A DNA stretch of 64,000 bases from Clitoria ternatea (GCA_037962975.1 CM075671.1:157717501-157781500), one strand, 5' to 3'. Positions 12,234 to 24,367 are shown, numbered from the stretch's first letter. Notes: a model not told the origin generated them from the letters alone. Made by a program: numbers and translations.

Positions 12234-13770
12234 ACTCGGAAATGATCATTTCCAAGTGAAAGGACTCGGAATGATCATTTCCGAGTAAAGAGTCTCCGAG
12301 TGAGACGTAGCAGGGTGCTATTCCAATAGGCTTCAAGAAATTTCCAAAAAGGAAGAAAAAGGCTTCAAGAAAAGACACAGGGAAGGGCATTCCGAGAGAA
12401 GATTCCAATTTCTGAGTGGAAAGAAGACCAATTCTGAATGAAATTCCAAGTTCTGAGTGGAAAGAAGGCTAATTCCGAGTCAGATTGCCAAATTCCAATT
12501 TCTGAGTGGAAAGAAGGCCAATTCCGAGTGAAATTCCAAGTTCTGAGTGGAAAGAAGGCCAATTCCGAGTCAGATTGCCAAATTCCAATTTTTGAGTGGA
12601 AAGAAGGCCGGATCCGAGTGCAGATTGCCAAGTCTCCAAGTTTTGAGAGAAAAGAAGGCTATTTCCAAGTGAAAATGGCCAAATTTCCAATTTCCGAGTG
12701 GAAAGAAGGCTGGATCCGAGTGAAAATTGCCAAATTTCCAAGTTTTGAGTGAAAAGAAGGCAGGTTCCGAGTGAAAATGTCCAAGTTCCATTCTGATTGG
12801 AAGATGAGAGCGACTCCCAAGGTCAGTTCCGAGTAAATCCTTCAAGCAGTGAAGTTCTGTGTCACTTTTGAAGAAATTCCGAGTGAATGTTTCAAGCAGA
12901 GACAAGATCCGAGCAAAGCACCTCGGATTGAAGTAATTTCGAGTGAATGCTTCACACAGAGACAAGATCTGAGCAAAACCTCCGATAGAAGAAATTCCGA
13001 GTGAATGCTTTACACAGAAACAAGATCTGAGTCAAATACTTCCGACTGAAAGAATTCCAAGTGATGCCTCTTCAGTCAGAACCGAGTGTTGCTTCTATAG
13101 TCAGAACCGAGTGAAGTCTCTCCAATCAGCACCGAGTGAGTCCTCTCTCAATCAACACCGAGTGAGATCTCTTCATCCTACACCGAGTGAGATCTCTTCA
13201 GCCTACACTGAGTGAGATCTCTTCAGTCTCCACCTAGTGAAGAATCTCCAATCAGCACCGAGTGAGTCCTCTCTCAATTAACACCGAATAAAGAATCTTC
13301 AGTCAGTACCGATTGAACCACTCTTCAGTCAGCACCGAGTGAATCCTTTCACTCAATTTCTGAGTCACCTTTGTTTCACTTCCGAGCTATCCTTATCACC
13401 CAATTCCGAGCCATTTCCGAGAACCATTTCCGAGTCCTTTCACTCAATTTCCGAGCCATTTTTAGCCAATTCCGAGCCATACTTTCACCGAATTCCGAGC
13501 CATACTTACACCATTTCCAAGTCATCCTTTTTAGCCATTTACGAGCCAATGTTTTAGCCAATTCCAAGTCATCTTTCACCCAATTCTGAGTTGTACTCCA
13601 ACCATTTCAGTCGGTTCCGAGTCATTCGTCACTCGGTTTTTGTATAAACAGCTCCTTTTCCACTCGGTCTTGTGCACAAAATTCACCTTTTCCACTCGGA
13701 TTGTGGAGAGGAGGTGAAATCCGACCCATATTCCCACCGAGTACCCTTGTTGACTTGGATTTCCACTATC
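12234..13770 (+). repeat. CCGAGT microrepeat field in the 5' LTR
   Basis: Dozens of 20-45-bp imperfect units built on TTCCGAGTG, such as GAGTGGAAAGAAGGC and AGTGAGATCTCTTCA. At 12234-12257 there is a near-perfect palindrome with half-site ACTCGGAAATGA. The open frames here are by-products of the repeat periodicity. The corresponding field in the 3' LTR is 28147-29910. Confidence 0.85.
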
Positions 13771-13943
13771 CAAGTGGATCTTTGACTTGAGGGGGGCGGC
13801 TGACAAAGTGACAAAGAGTAGCTGTCGTCCCCTATAGCTGTCTAGGTACAGGCTGTGTCCAACTCCATCCAGGCTGGTCAAGTGGGGCGGCTGGCAAGGA
13901 AAAAAAAAACCACTTGCCACTGATTGAAACCGTCCAGGACCTC

Positions 13944-13951
13944 TATAAATA
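13944..13951 (+). promoter_or_regulatory. TATA box of the Ogre 5' LTR
   Basis: TATAAATA inside CTCTATAAATAGAG, followed by a pyrimidine-rich leader, is the probable core promoter. Transcription is expected to start about 30 bp downstream. The same block occurs in the 3' LTR at 30097. Confidence 0.7.
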
Positions 13952-14828
13952 GAGAGGATCCTGAAGCCTTCAAGAGGGAGAAAAAAGCCTTCATTGAGAG
14001 AACCCCAACATCGTGCAGTCCCCTCTCTTTTCCTCCCAAACACTGTCCCTCTCTTCCTCCCTTCACTGTCCCCCTCACACTGTCCCTCTTCCTACAAACC
14101 ACCACACCGTCCCAACATCCTAAAACACCCAATACCGTCCCCTTCTCACTGTCCGACCTCCTCCAAACCTTCACACCGTCCCACTCCACATGGCCGTCCT
14201 CCTCCCTGTCCCTCTCCTCTTAGCCCACCACCGTATCCTCTCTCCTTCCCTCTCCTTTCTCCTGCACCCACACTATCTCCTCACTCTTCTCTCTCCACAC
14301 CGTCCTCCAACCCACCAACACCGTCCCCCTTTCCTTATAACCCACACCATCCAGCTCTCACACTCTCTCCACTAAAACCCACACGGTTCAACCTCTCCTC
14401 TCTCCCAACACCGTCCTCCTCCTACCATACAACACAGCCCTTCCTCTCCCTCTAGATACCTTAAAACTCTTGTCAACCCCCCACTGTTTTTCTCCCTCGG
14501 TCGGCCCATTGTTTTCACTCGGTATTCATCTTTTCACTCGGTATTCCATCTTTTCACTCAGTTTTCCATCTTTCACTCAGTTTTTCACCTTCTCACTCGG
14601 TATTCCATTTTTTTCACTCGGTATTCCATTTTCCCACTTAAATAAATTTCTGTTATTTTCTTTTCTTTCCTTTTTACCCCTTCCTAGGTTTGTAATAAAT
14701 ATATAACAAAAAATGAGTGCTTCATACATTCTATTTGGACTAGCATAAAGGTTGTAATGATTATTATTATTCTCATTATTATTGCAATTTTTATTTTTTC
14801 TATTTTTATAAAAAAAGGAGGAGCGAGT

Positions 14829-14854
14829 TTAACTTGGACGAGACGTCCTGTTAA
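14829..14854 (+). other. Conserved stem-loop of the Ogre LTR
   Basis: A two-part stem: outer arms TTAAC/GTTAA and inner arms GGACG/CGTCC around an AGA loop. The 3' LTR has it at 31006-31031 with loop AAA. Four related hairpins occur in the 3' region at 26787-27188. Confidence 0.7.
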
Positions 14855-15208
14855 TCTCATGTGAATATTCCGTGTTTATTTTTGTTTATTTTTGTACATT
14901 TTGTCATCTCGTATACTTTCTTTTCATGAATAAGTTAAAATAATTATTGGGTTAATTATAATGCGCGCTATCATATTGAGGTAACCGTTTTTATAACGGA
15001 CAGTTGTGAGGTGCTAATACCTTCCTCACCTGTAATTAGACTCCCGAACATGGAATTTCATTTTTATAACCAGTGCTTTAACGAAAGGTTTTCCTGATAT
15101 TTTATCCTAAAAATATTGGTGGCGACTCCCTGTTTTTCTTCTTTTCGAACCAAAATAAAAGATCGTTTTGAGGGTCAGCCGTGCCGCCGCGATCCCGGTC
15201 GTGACAGA

Positions 15209-15226
15209 TGGCGACTCCACTGGGGA
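15209..15226 (+). other. Primer binding site (tRNA-Arg type)
   Basis: TGGCGACTCCACTGGGGA starts two bases after the LTR end. This is the primer site characteristic of plant Ogre/Tat elements, complementary to the 3' end of a tRNA-Arg. The family assignment is from established knowledge. The tRNA match itself was not computed. Confidence 0.88.
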
Positions 15227-16260
15227 CTTAGAGAGTCAAGCCAGTCAATTTGATAGCGCATGTTTTAATTAGCATATTAATTATTTAACTTCTTCCTTTA
15301 TTTTGTTTTTTATCAATGTTTGTATATGGTTTCTGTTTTGTTTGTATTTTATCATTTATATGTCTGTGTGATTACTGAACCCTAGGTTAGACGACTTTGT
15401 ATATTTGTTCTGTGTTTGTTCTTTGTGCAGAATGGGGTAAGGTAAAAGGTATTGAATGCCCTTCCACACACTACACTCACAATTACTTGCACACACCTAT
15501 GAGTGGCGCCCTATACCCGGGCCCCAAATGAAGCTTAAGTTAGGAGGGGTTGGTAACAGAATCGTGTGGGATGTACTTCCTATCCGGTGTTCGTGAGAAC
15601 CTCAACCAGAGTTTGACCTCTCATGATATACGCACTTAGTGGATTCCCCATTGTTTACGTCCCTGTCATGGGTAGGATCTTGGCTCTGGTGACCTTTTAG
15701 ATGTCTAGTGGAAGCCACCCGGTGTGGAGAGTCACTTTTAGACAAGCCATAGGGCCTAGTAAAAACTTTCAACAAAACCCAACCTAGGCCATAAAAGGGC
15801 AGACTTTACTTTACCTTATGTCATTTTCACTCTCCCTTTTAAATCCAAATGAATGAATTATCTATCCATTGAGGGTACTCTATTTCGAAAATAATGATTC
15901 ATTTCCAAAACACCCAGTACACTTCGAGTGGATGGATAATTCTCTTTTGATCATGTACCTCCAAGTCCTGAGTTGTAGATTTTCCTGGTCGTCAAAACAA
16001 GAAAATCAAAAGAAACAATTTTGGGTCCCTTTAACTGGGGCATCAATGACGATTAAGAAAATCTATGGCTTCTGCAACTTAGACTCGCATGAGTTTTGGA
16101 AATCAATGTTTCCCAAAAAAATAAAAACAAAAACAAATTTTTTTTACATCACATCTTTGGGGAAAACATGAATTTCAAAACATAACAATAACTGATTCCT
16201 TTTCTTTGTTTCGATATTCGCAGGAAACGATTCAGAAATTGGCAGTATCTCTGAGCAAGT
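15227..16260 (+). other. Ogre 5' untranslated leader
   Basis: About 1 kb without recognisable coding sequence. A donor-like GGGGTAAGG lies near 15434. A good acceptor context (pyrimidine tract then TTCGCAG) ends at 16223, just before the ORF1 start, so a leader intron is possible but unproven. The 100-codon frame at 15869-16171 has no recognisable similarity. Confidence 0.5.
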
Positions 16261-18201
16261 ATGGAAATTAACATGAAACATGACAATTATGGTACAGATA
16301 TGACAGAGTTGAAGAAAATATTACATCTCAAAGCTAAGAAAGTTGATACAGTTAGTCTACAAGCACTGGGGAAAAGATTAAGTCTGACTCAAAAGATGGC
16401 CCTTACCAAGAAATATGGGAAGATCTTAAAACTATTGGAGGTGGAAGTCCAAACTGAAGCAATTACAGCCTTGGCACAATTTTATGACCCACCCCTCCGC
16501 TGTTTCACATTTAGAGATTTTCAATTGGCTCCGTCAATAGAAGAATTTGAACGGATATTGGGGATACAGGTGGAAGGGCAAATTCCCTATCGCCATCTTG
16601 ACCATCACGCAACAACCGCTTCAATCACCCGTGTTTTGAGAATCTCTCCTGAGGCATTGAGGAATGTGCAAATGAACAAAAATCAAGTTCTCGGGTTCAC
16701 CTGAGAATTTCTTGAGAAGCACATGCAGATCCTGGCTGATAAAGAGGAATGGGAGGCTTTCATGGATACTTTAGCCCTCACTATTTACGGGGTTGTCTTG
16801 TTCCCTAATTTAGACAACTACGTAGATTATGATGCCGTTGCTGTCTTCCTGGCTCGTAAGCACCGGCTCGAAAATCCCATCACAGCCATTTTGGCTAATG
16901 TGTATTGCACCATGGATTTTTGCCACACACAAGGGGGAAAGAGGATCATTTGCTATTTACCCGTTTTATACGTATGGCTCACATCTTATATCTTCCATCA
17001 AATATATAAAGCCGAGTGTATGGTTTCTGATTTGAAATTGTGTCAATTGGCCGTGAAGAGTGGGCGTGAATGGGCTAATCACCTCGTAAGCCTTACAGCT
17101 GAAAAAGTCAGGTGGTATCCTCAATGGCTAATAGTTGAGTCAATCATCTATAGTTATGGAGGTTACCCGAATGTTCCTCTCATGGGCACACAGGGATGCA
17201 TCAATTACAACCCTGTTATTGCAAAGCGTCAGTTGGCTTATCCTCTACTCGGGCCACCGAACGAAAAACTGCTCACTCTTTTCGTTTTGTACTATGCAAA
17301 AGGGAATTACACATCCGTTGTTCGGGATATAGCCAATGCGTGGAAGAAGATCCATAGAATGGGAAAAGAATTAGGGGCACGAAGCCATGCTGTAGGGGCT
17401 GAATATTTTGAATGGGTCCTAAACAGGGCTTCCATTGTAAAACTGCCCTTCAAAAGCCCTTCATATCAATCCGTGAATAATTTCCCTCCGCCAGTCATCA
17501 TGGAAGACAAGGTCACCATGGCTTTGAAGGCACAAATAGAAGAGTTGACAGCAAAGAATCAGAAGCTAGAAGAAGATCTTTTGAAATGTCAACAAGAGTG
17601 CTCCCTTCAGAGGAAGGAGAATTCTGAAGGGAAACATGCTATGGATGAAATACGAAAGAAGAGGAAGATTGATGAAGACTACAGGGTGAAACAGGACCAT
17701 TGCCTTCGTGCGGCTAATTCCCAGCTTAAAACAAAAGGCCAACAGAGTGACGCCATATTGGCCGAAACACAAGTCCTAAAAAACATGCTGACACTATCCA
17801 AAGAAAAAGAAAAAGAGACCTCGGTGCAAAAGGAAATGCTGCAAACCCAGGTCCACAAATTGGAGCAACAGCTTGATGAAACAATGAGGGCTTATAAGCA
17901 AGAAATACATGATGAACAGAAAAAAGCCTGTGATGCTGAGCAACACTACCAAACGGCCACACGAGCTTTGGGGATTGAGTTAGCTCAACGGGACGAGGTC
18001 GTTCATTTATGGATGGACCGTTTTGCCAAGTTGGCATGCATAGCTAATGGAATCTTGGAGGATTTTCCCTCAATGTTGAAATAGGCCGAAGGCATGGTCA
18101 ATCCTTTATCCACCCCAAAAGAGATATCATCATTTCTGAATTATTGCCAGGAAAGACTTTGTAAAATGAGGGCCATGATTGCTCGGGCCAGGGATGGTTA
18201 A
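16261..18201 (+). pseudogene. Ogre ORF1 (DUF7745-like plus coiled coil)
   Basis: This is the extra ORF that Tat/Ogre elements carry upstream of gag. Residues about 60-360 resemble the plant DUF7745 family: ALAQFYDPPLRCFTFRDF, then the LAPSIEEFERILGI block and a Trp-rich core with QGGKRIICYLPVLYVW. From about residue 415 it becomes a long coiled coil (IEELTAKNQKLEEDL through QREDEVVHLW-like heptads). The ATG at 16261 is the first in frame after a splice-acceptor-like site. Two in-frame stops break it: TGA at 16702-16704 where Trp fits, and TAG at 18082-18084. There are no frameshifts. The role of ORF1 is unknown. Confidence 0.8.
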
Positions 18202-18509
18202 AATGTTGTAATCAAAACTTTCAAGTAATATTGTACCTCTACAGAAGAATAGAATGATGAATTAATCCGCTTTCACAATTGTTTCATATTAATTTCCACT
18301 TTACTGCTTTACCTAGTACTTTTGAACGGGACGTTCTGAGGAACGGTCGAAGAATACGCGCTAAATTCAGAATTGCATCCTGCATAACATCATTTGTTTT
18401 TCTTTTCCTTTTTTCTTTATCTGTTTACTTTTATTTTCCTAACAAACTGTTATGGTTTCCAGACATAACGGGTAGACATCCTTACGCGACTAGGCTCAAT
18501 ACAAAACTC

Positions 18510-20438
18510 ATGGCTGAAATAGAATAGGAAAATGAGAGCTTGAGAGCTGAAGTCAATCAGCTGAAAGAACAGATGGCTGAGATGGCCAAGCTTCTTGAAA
18601 GGAGAGTCACAGAAGGGGATTCTTCAGCAGGTGTTGAAAACGCCAGACAACGACCATCCACTACCCAACACACTCAGGGTCCTGCTGGAGGGCCAAGCTC
18701 AAACCCTGCTGCGCCGCCCCTAACTATTCACGTTAGGAAATAAAACCCTGCTGATACCCAGTAACCTATCTACATAGATGAAGAAGGTAATGCCATACCC
18801 TTTCCCCCATATGGATTGCCACCTGGCTATTTCCTACCACTTCAAGAAGAGCCTGATTATCAGGAAACAATCCTTCATACAGCTCAGCCAAACGCTCCAC
18901 CCGTCCGGGATCCTCAAACGATTCCAATCCATACACAAGCCGCGCAACCACAAGCTGCTCAAGCAACAGCCAGACCCCACATCTCAATGCCTAATGCAAA
19001 CCCGGCACATGTCGACCAACCAGTTAGGGGTACTAGTCATCATGTCGCTGCAGGTCCAAGTGCTGCTGCTGCTACCCAGGAGGGAAGGTTAGAGTTCCTG
19101 GAAAGGTGTTTAAGAGAAATGGAAAGGACGAATCAATTTGGAATGGGTAGTGCCGCACAACTCTGTCTGATTCCTGATGTTGTCATTCCCCCCAAATTCA
19201 AAATGCCAAAATTTGACAAATATCAGGGGCTAACCTGTCCGAAGAACCATCTTACCATGTACTACCGGAAGATGGCTTTTCATGCTTCCAATGACCCTCT
19301 ACTCATTCATTGTTTCCAGGATAGTCTGGTTGGAGCACCTCTAACTTGGTATAATCATCTTGAACGATCTCATATACGTTGTTGGGAAGATCTGGCAGAT
19401 GCTTTCATGCAACAATATAAGTATAATCTGGATATGGCACCAGATAGAGTACAGTTGCAAAACATGACTAAAAAGGATAGCGAGACGTTTAAAGAGTACG
19501 CCCAATGGTGGCGAGAAGTAGCAGCGCAGGTTGACCCACCTCTATAAGAGAAGGAGGTAATTTCTACATTTATTGATACACTCCAGTCACCCTTCTACGA
19601 TAAGATGATTGGAAGCATTTCCTCCCATTTCTCTGACATCGTCACTATCGGAGAAAGAATAGAGAATGGCCTGAGGACTGGGAAGATTACTCGAGGCTCA
19701 CCTGGGGTTGGTGCAGCAAGAAAACCTTCACTTGGAGAAGGTAAGAAAAGAGAGGGAGAGACTAACCTGGTCTCTTACAACTAAAGAAGGAACCAGCTCA
19801 GACCACCTACTCCCATCACCTTTCCGTCAACTTACCATAATGCGCCACACCCATATGTGGCTGCAATTCCAAATTCAAACCCACCACATTTCTGACCACC
19901 AGTTATGTGACCACCTATACCACCACAAGCACCATACCAACCACCACAAATAAACCCACCGAATCCAAACCTGAGGAGACAGAATAATGACCGCACTCAA
20001 GTGTAATTTGATCCAATTCCCATGACCTACACTGAGCTTCTCCCCCATCTTATTGAAAACACACTAGTGGCACCTTGCCCTCTAAAACCGCTTCAACCAC
20101 CTTATCCCAAAGGGTATGACCCAAATGCATGGTGTGATTACCACGCCGGTGCACCAGGACATTCCATTGAGAACTGCCTGGCACTGAAATTTAAGGTAAG
20201 GGATTTAATCAGAGCTGATTGGATAAGCTTCAAAGAGGGAAGCCCGAATGTGACCACCAATCCTCTGCCTAACCATAGGAGGCCAGGTGTTAACGCTATG
20301 GAAAAAGATGAGGAATGTATTTCTAAGGTTAAGGACATCCAAATGCCATTGGAAATGATTCACTCCCATATGCTTAAGATGGGATTGATAGAAGGATCAT
20401 GGGATGAAGAATGCAATGACCTCCATTCCGCAAAGTGA
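18510..20438 (+). pseudogene. Gag of the Ogre element
   Basis: Gag forms the particle that packages element RNA. The frame opens at ATG 18510 (MAEIE), followed by a short coiled coil (ENESLRAEVNQLKEQMAEM), a Pro/Gln/Ala-rich linker, the retrotransposon gag core (MPKFDKYQGL, then GAPLTWYNHLE and FMQQYKYN, about 19200-19530), another Pro-rich stretch and a nucleic-acid-binding segment WCDYHAGAPGHSIENC. The reading frame is kept for 1.9 kb but has stops at 18525, 18741, 18762, 19545, 19782, 19893, 19908, 20004 and 20436. Most replace Gln or Trp codons. An acceptor-like TTTCCAG ends at 18462. Confidence 0.85.
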
Positions 20439-21606
20439 AGAGACTTCCAAAAAAACCTTCAGGGACTTATGGACAGTCATGTCATAGAAGTTTACCGACA
20501 TCGTGAAGGCAGAATAAATATGATACAAGAGCAAAGCCGAGTTCGAGCCCTAAAGCCTCTAGTCATATTTTACAACAAAAATGAACCTGTGGCTTCGACT
20601 CCTGCTAAGACTGTCATCATGATGAACGCGCCAACCCCGTTCCCTTACAAGGATTCACGAGCTGTGCCATGGAAGTATGTCACTAATGTGGTTGTTACTA
20701 GTTCTGAGGTAGTTGAGCCTACACCATCATCCCCTGTCACGAATATTGTTGGAATTAGGGGTGTCACCCAAAGTGGAAGAGTATATGCTCCCCCAGAACC
20801 AAAACTTGACAAAGCTACAGGGGATGTTAGACCTGGGAAGGGAGAATCCTCTGGTAAGGCAAATAAGGCCATAACTGAAGAGGAAGCCCAAGAGTTTCTA
20901 AGATTCATTCGTCATAGTGACTACCAGGTGTTGGACCAACTGAACCACACCCCGGTAAAAATTTCTCTGTTGTCCTTGTTAATGAGTTCTGAACCACACT
21001 GGAACACACTGATGAAGGTTTTGAGTGAGGCACATGTGAAACATGATTTGCCGGTAGATAAGTTCGAAGGCATAGTGGGACACATTGTGGCCAACAACTA
21101 TCTAACTTTTACGGATAATGAGACACCGGTAGAAGGAAGAGGGCACAATAAAGCCCTTCATATCTCTGTAAAATGCCAAGATCATATCATGGCGAAGGTG
21201 CTTGTTGACAATGGGTCGTCCTTGAATGTAATGCCAAAATCTACGTTGGCAAAGTTGCCTTTTGATGGGACCCATATGAGACCCAGTTCCATGGTAGTCC
21301 GGGCTTTTGACAGAACTCGCCGAGAAGTTATGGGGGAAATTGATTGAACTGCCTATACAGGTTGGGCCATGCACCTTTCAAATCCTTTTTCAAGTCATGG
21401 ATATTACGCCCGCATACAGTTGTTTGTTGGGACGGCCGTGGATCCATTCGGCTGGGGTAGTCCCTTCCACTCTGCACCAGAAGTTGAAATCCATCATTGA
21501 TAACAAGTTGGTGATTGTCTCTGGAGAAGAGGACTTGTTGGTCAGCAAACCTACCAACACCCCATACATTGAAGCGACCGAGGAAGCCCTCGAAGCCTCA
21601 TTTTAG
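20439..21606 (+). pseudogene. Aspartic protease of the Ogre element
   Basis: The same frame as gag continues. The protease active site is VLVDNGSSLNVMP, with catalytic Asp at 21207-21209; DNGS is the usual Tat-lineage form. The C-terminal half (MDITPAYSCLLGRPWIHSAG) is in the next frame, so there is an indel close to 21345. A TAG at 21604-21606 follows. The protease would cut the polyprotein into its mature parts. Confidence 0.85.
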
Positions 21607-22064
21607 GCTTTAGAGGTGGCCAATACAACAAGCATTACAAAGATATCCTTCCTAAACGTGTCTCTGATGGTTGCAAAGACAATGTTGAGAGAAGGATACA
21701 AGCTGGGAAGAGGGCTAGGACAAGAATTGGAAGGAAGGACCCAACCTATATGCCTTCCAGAGAACAAGGATAGATACGGTCTGGGGTACAAGCCTACAGC
21801 AGCTGACAGAAAAAGGATAGGAGAAGAAAGAAGGGAGAGAAGGATTGCTCACCTTACCGGTCAGGAATTCAACACAGCTAGAATCCCTATTTGTGACCTC
21901 TATCAAAGCTTCAGGAGTGCTGGGATTATATATCCAGGTCAGGTGGCCATGATTGGAGACAGGCCCAGCTGTGATGTGGAATTGGTGCATGCTTGCTCAC
22001 CTGGTCAAGAACTGGACAACTGGGAAATCATGGAATTCCCCATAACTATCAATCCTCAGTCAAA
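21607..22064 (+). pseudogene. G-patch linker between protease and RT
   Basis: The frame continues from the protease end. MLREGYKLGRGLGQELEG, followed by YGLGYKP, is a G-patch motif, a short RNA-binding glycine-rich module known after the protease of some retroelements including Tat-type ones. The remainder is without recognised domain. The segment ends at a splice-donor-like GTAATT at 22065, one base before an in-frame TAA. Confidence 0.7.
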
Positions 22065-22262
22065 GTAATTGTTGTTTTCAAAACTTGTCAATCCCTTTGC
22101 TATGCCCAAGGCTTTGGGATCTATTTTGTAATAAGGGCAAAAAACTTGCTTGTTTATTAAATTAAATGAATGCAGTCTAATTTCATACCTCATCTTTGTT
22201 CAATCTCTTTCTTTTAAACCTTCCATTTGCTTGTCTTTCTTTGTTTTCATTACCAAATGCAG
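22065..22262 (+). other. Probable intron between protease and RT
   Basis: It starts GTAATT and ends in a long pyrimidine tract and AAATGCAG. The length is 198 nt, a multiple of three, and removal joins the two flanking frames through a Lys codon while eliminating the TAA at 22066-22068. Spliced introns at this position are a described feature of Ogre elements. Splicing here is inferred, not shown. Confidence 0.65.
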
Positions 22263-23361
22263 ATCTGAAAGTGATTCTTCTGAGAGTAATGAGAACTCAG
22301 TTCTATTTCATGACTCTGATAATCTGAATGATTACGCCTATGAGGAGAATGAGGAAGACTTTGAACCTTCACCCGAATTGACGAGATTAATAGAACAGGA
22401 AGATAAGGAAATTCAACCTCATCAGGAAAAGATTGAGACCATTAACCTGGGAGATAAAGGGGGAAATAAAGAAGTCAAGATAGGAACCCTCTTGAGCAAA
22501 CAACAGCAGAGTGAATTGACTAAACTGCTCCGGGAATTTCGAGGCATTTTTGCATGGTCGTATCAAGATATACCGGGTCTGGATAATAACATTGTGGAAC
22601 ACAAGTTGCCTTTAAAGTCGGAATGTCCGCCGATTAAGCAAAAGTTGCGACGAATAAAACCAGAGATGCTTCTTAAGATCAAAGAAGAAGTCAAGAAACA
22701 ATTCGATGCTTGTTTCTTAGCCGTAGCTAAGTATCCGCAATGGGTGGCCAACATAGTTCCCGTTCCAAAGAAAGATGGGAAAGTAAGGATGTGTGTGGAC
22801 TACCGAGACTTGAATCGGGCAAGTCCTAAGGATGATTTTCCTTTACCTCAGATTGACGTACTAGTTGATAACACAGCTCAGCATTCCATCTTCTCATTCA
22901 TGGATGGATTTTCGGGATATAACCAGATCAAGATGGCACCAGAAGATATGGAAAAGACCATGTTCATCACTCTGTGGGGCACCTTTTGCTACAAAGTAAT
23001 GTCCTTCGGATTGAAGAATGCAAGAGCCATCTATCAAAGGGCAATGGTGACTCTCTTCCATGACATGATGCACAAGGAAATAGAAGTCTATGTGGATGAC
23101 ATAATTGCCAAGTCCAGATCTGAAGAAGAACACATTGCTGACCTGAGAAAACTTTTCGAAAGGTTAAGGAAATTCAAGCTTAGATTGAATCCCGCCAAGT
23201 GCACTTTTGGTGCAAGATCCGGCAAATTGTTAGGATTCATTGTAAATGAGAGAGGGATAGAAGTTGATCCTGACAAAGTCAAGGCAATTCTGGAAATGCC
23301 TCCTCCTCGTACTGAAAAAGAAGTCCGAGGATTCTTGGGAAGATTGAATTACATCGCCTGA
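22263..23361 (+). pseudogene. Reverse transcriptase of the Ogre element
   Basis: After an acidic Ser/Glu/Asp-rich start (SESDSSESNENS) comes the RT: VPVPKKDGKVRMCVDYRDLN, then FSFMDGFSGYNQIKMAPED, and the catalytic YVDD at 23089-23100, ending with FLGRLNYIA. It copies the element RNA to cDNA. The core motifs look intact. The TGA at 23359-23361 stands where relatives have Arg (CGA to TGA), just before the first RNase H. Confidence 0.9.
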
Positions 23362-24367
23362 TTCATTTCCCAAATGACAGTAACCTGTGAGCCGATTTTC
23401 AAATTGCTTCGCAAGAACCAGCCTAGACAGTGGAATGATGATTGCCAGATTGCATTTGAAAAGATAAAGCAGTACTTATTGGAGCCACCAGTCTTGGTAC
23501 CGCCCGTTCATGGGAGACCACTAATTCTATACCTGACCGTGCTGAATGAATCCATGGGGTGCGTATTAGGTCAACATGATGAGACTGGGAGGAAGGAATG
23601 CGCCATCTACTACTTGAGCAAGAGATTTACTGAATGCGAGATGAGGTATTCATCTCTTGAAAGAACATGTTGTGCATTGGCCTGGGCTGCCCGGCACTTA
23701 CGGCAATACATGCTTAATCATACTACTTGGCTGGTGTCTAAGATGGATCCCATCAAGTATATCTTTGAAAAACCTGCTTTGACTGGGAGGATTACCCGTT
23801 GGCAAGTGTTACTAACAGAATATGACATAACATATGTCACCCCAAAGGCAATCAAAGGGAGTGCGCTAGCAGATTACTTAGCACACCAACCCATTGACAG
23901 TTACCAACCAATGCGGCATGATTTCCCAGATGAGGATATTTTGGCCCTATTCAAAGAAGAAGATGGTTTGGAAACCAGATGGATCATGAGATTCGATGGG
24001 GCGTCCAACGCGCTAAGACATGGAATTGGGGTTATCCTGATCTCACCTGATAAGGAATTCATCCCTATTTGCGCTCGGCTGTGTTTTGATTGCACCAACA
24101 ATGTTACGGAATATGAAGCATGTTCTCTGGGAATGCAAGCGACTCTAAACGTGGGAATAAAGATCCTGGAAGTTTATGGAGATTCTGCTTTGGTTATCCA
24201 TCAACTAAAGGATGAGTGGGAAACTAGAGACAGTAAACTAGTTCCCTATCATGCTCACATCAAGGAGATGATCAAAAGATTTGATGAAGTTACCTTCTAT
24301 CATGTTCCACGGGAAGACAACCAAATGGCAGATGCTTTAGCCACCCTAGCCGCTACGTCCGAAGTCA
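23362..24367 (+). pseudogene. Dual RNase H of the Ogre element
   Basis: Two RNase H modules follow each other, a Tat-lineage hallmark. The first (about 23480-23880: GCVLGQHDETGRKECAIYYL, SSLERTCCALAWA) has Asn-Glu where the first catalytic Asp is expected, so it looks inactive. The second (about 23970-24350) is the acquired archaeal/plant-type domain with all four acidic positions: FDGAS (Asp 23995), NVTEYEA, YGDSALV and NQMADALA. A frameshift near 24365 separates it from the integrase. Confidence 0.85.

Larger units (their letters stand above)
12165..15206 (+). mobile_element. 5' LTR of the Ogre element
   Basis: 3042 bp from TGTGAACACC to GGTCGTGACA. The first half is packed with CCGAGT-containing short repeats, followed by a TATA box at 13944, a pyrimidine-rich leader with CACCGTCC repeats, and a block of ACTCGG repeats (14510-14640). 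The partner LTR is about 300 bp longer, mostly from extra repeat units and poly-A. Confidence 0.92.

Noticed and set aside
12365..13589. Overlapping open frames on both strands with repeated short peptides
   Set aside because: Produced by the CCGAGT microrepeats of the Ogre LTR. The same pattern recurs at 28307-29755 in the other LTR. Not genes.
13994..14455. Pro/Ser-rich open frame resembling an extensin
   Set aside because: It lies in the pyrimidine-rich LTR leader downstream of the TATA box, is duplicated at 30147-30608, and has low-complexity composition.
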